This document shows positions 63,390-64,000 of a DNA stretch of 64,000 nucleotides, in pieces. The translations under genes were made by a program, and so were the position numbers. The DNA lies in contig NZ_SAYU02000001.1 in the NCBI RefSeq assembly GCF_004025965.2, forward strand, positions 124,001 through 188,000. The letters are read 5' to 3'. The notes beneath the pieces were generated by a model. It saw only the letters and a list, made by a program, of their open reading frames with translations. It was not told where the DNA came from and did no database searches. Each line of letters begins with the position of its first letter. Positions within the stretch are counted from its first letter, which is position 1. Source of the stretch: Phycicoccus flavus. GTDB lineage: Bacteria > Actinomycetota > Actinomycetes > Actinomycetales > Dermatophilaceae.

Positions 63390-64000
63390 TCAGCGCAGGG
63401 CCACCCACTCTCCCGGGTCCTCGTCCGGGAGGTCGGGCTGGGCGAGGGCGAGCACCCGCACCGACGGCAGGTCGGTCTGGGCGCCGAGGGTCGTCATGAG
63501 CGCGGCGTCGCAGGCGTCGCGTCCGGTCCCGGCCCGCACCATCGAGCGCCGCGGGGCGAGCCGGGTGGCGTCGAGCACCCACCACGCGTCGTCGACCGCG
63601 ACCTCCGCGACGGCGTGCGAGTCCATCGGTGACAGGCCCGGCGCGTAGACCGACACGTAGCGGGCCGGGATCTCCAGGGCTCGCAGCACGGCGACGAGCA
63701 GGTGGGCGTAGTCCCGGCAGACCCCGCGTCCGGTGAGCAGCGGGACGAGCGCGTCGTCGCCGGGTCCGGTCGACCCGGGCACGTACTCGGTGCGCTCGTG
63801 CACCCACTCGGCGGCGCGCAGGGCCCGGACGCGGTCGTCGGCCCGCGAGCCGAACTCGCGCTCGGCCCACCCGGCCAGCCGGTCGCTCGGGCAGTAGCGG
63901 CTGGGCAGGACGAAGGTGAGCCGGTCGGCGTCGGTGACCTCGGGGGAGAGGGCGGCGCCCGGTCCGCCGCGCCCGACGACGCCGGAGTAGCGCACGTGCA
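63390..64000 (-). CDS. Transglutaminase-like domain protein, truncated by the window edge
   Basis: At least 202 residues are visible; the N-terminus lies beyond the right edge. The catalytic triad of the transglutaminase-like superfamily is present: Cys in GRGVCRDYAHLLVAVLRALEIPARYVSVY, His in MDSHAVAEV and Asp in WWVLDATRLAPR. Members are cysteine proteases, amidases or transamidases. There is a preceding helix LRAAEWVHERTEYVPG. The substrate is unknown; the GTG at 63995 could be a start but the open frame continues to the edge. Confidence 0.85.
   Translation of the reverse strand, partial: HVRYSGVVGRGGPGAALSPEVTDADRLTFVLPSRYCPSDRLAGWAEREFGSRADDRVRALRAAEWVHERTEYVPGSTGPGDDALVPLLTGRGVCRDYAHLLVAVLRALEIPARYVSVYAPGLSPMDSHAVAEVAVDDAWWVLDATRLAPRRSMVRAGTGRDACDAALMTTLGAQTDLPSVRVLALAQPDLPDEDPGEWVALR

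Overview
The window is very GC-rich (visibly above 70%), densely packed, and uses GTG starts and 4-base start/stop overlaps throughout. An F420-dependent glucose-6-phosphate dehydrogenase, DUF3073, a GuaB1-type protein, an ATP-dependent LigB-type ligase and a Glu-Asp-Phe tRNA cluster point to an actinobacterium, most likely a Micrococcales (Intrasporangiaceae-like) chromosome. No rRNA, integrase, transposase or CRISPR array was seen.

Region by region. 1-26 kb is mostly housekeeping and catabolism: a nucleobase permease next to a cysteine hydrolase, valine dehydrogenase, the F420-dependent Fgd with a CoA-transferase, a three-gene LRR/DUF4241/DUF4259 cluster, a LigB ligase whose 3' end is duplicated around a small foreign-looking gene (13.5-14.6 kb), aldolase, esterase, aldo/keto reductase, amidase, three tRNAs, a PHP hydrolase, a cysteine-desulfurase-like enzyme, GuaB1 and DUF445. 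Several intergenic gaps hold palindromic or tandem repeats (3.25, 20.7-21.1, 22.3-22.5, 24.1 kb).

25.6-36.3 kb is a coherent light/stress lipid locus. A MerR regulator with a CarH/LitR-type B12-binding domain is transcribed with one cyclopropane-fatty-acid-synthase-like methyltransferase and a DUF1295 membrane protein. Divergent from it runs an overlapping operon: FAD oxidoreductase, DUF1365, a second CFA-synthase-like enzyme, SRPBCC, NAD(P)H-binding protein, CPBP membrane protein and DNA photolyase. A DUF2177 protein lies at the outer edge. The expected logic is that light inactivates the B12 repressor and turns on membrane-lipid modification and DNA photorepair.

At 36.4 kb a yybP-ykoY-type manganese riboswitch precedes a TerC-family membrane protein. 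A 1,093-residue secreted protein with eleven Ig-like repeats follows on the other strand, downstream of a LuxR-type two-component system.

43.7-63.3 kb is an exopolysaccharide locus of the Wzx/Wzy type: sulfotransferase, flippase, polymerase/ligase, a GT4-GT2 fusion glycosyltransferase and a Wzz-like chain-length protein on the minus strand; and on the plus strand a secreted propeller-like protein, a clan GH-A glycosidase, a phosphotransferase, the initiating sugar transferase, a GT4 enzyme and two very large secreted beta-propeller proteins. The window closes with a truncated transglutaminase-like gene.
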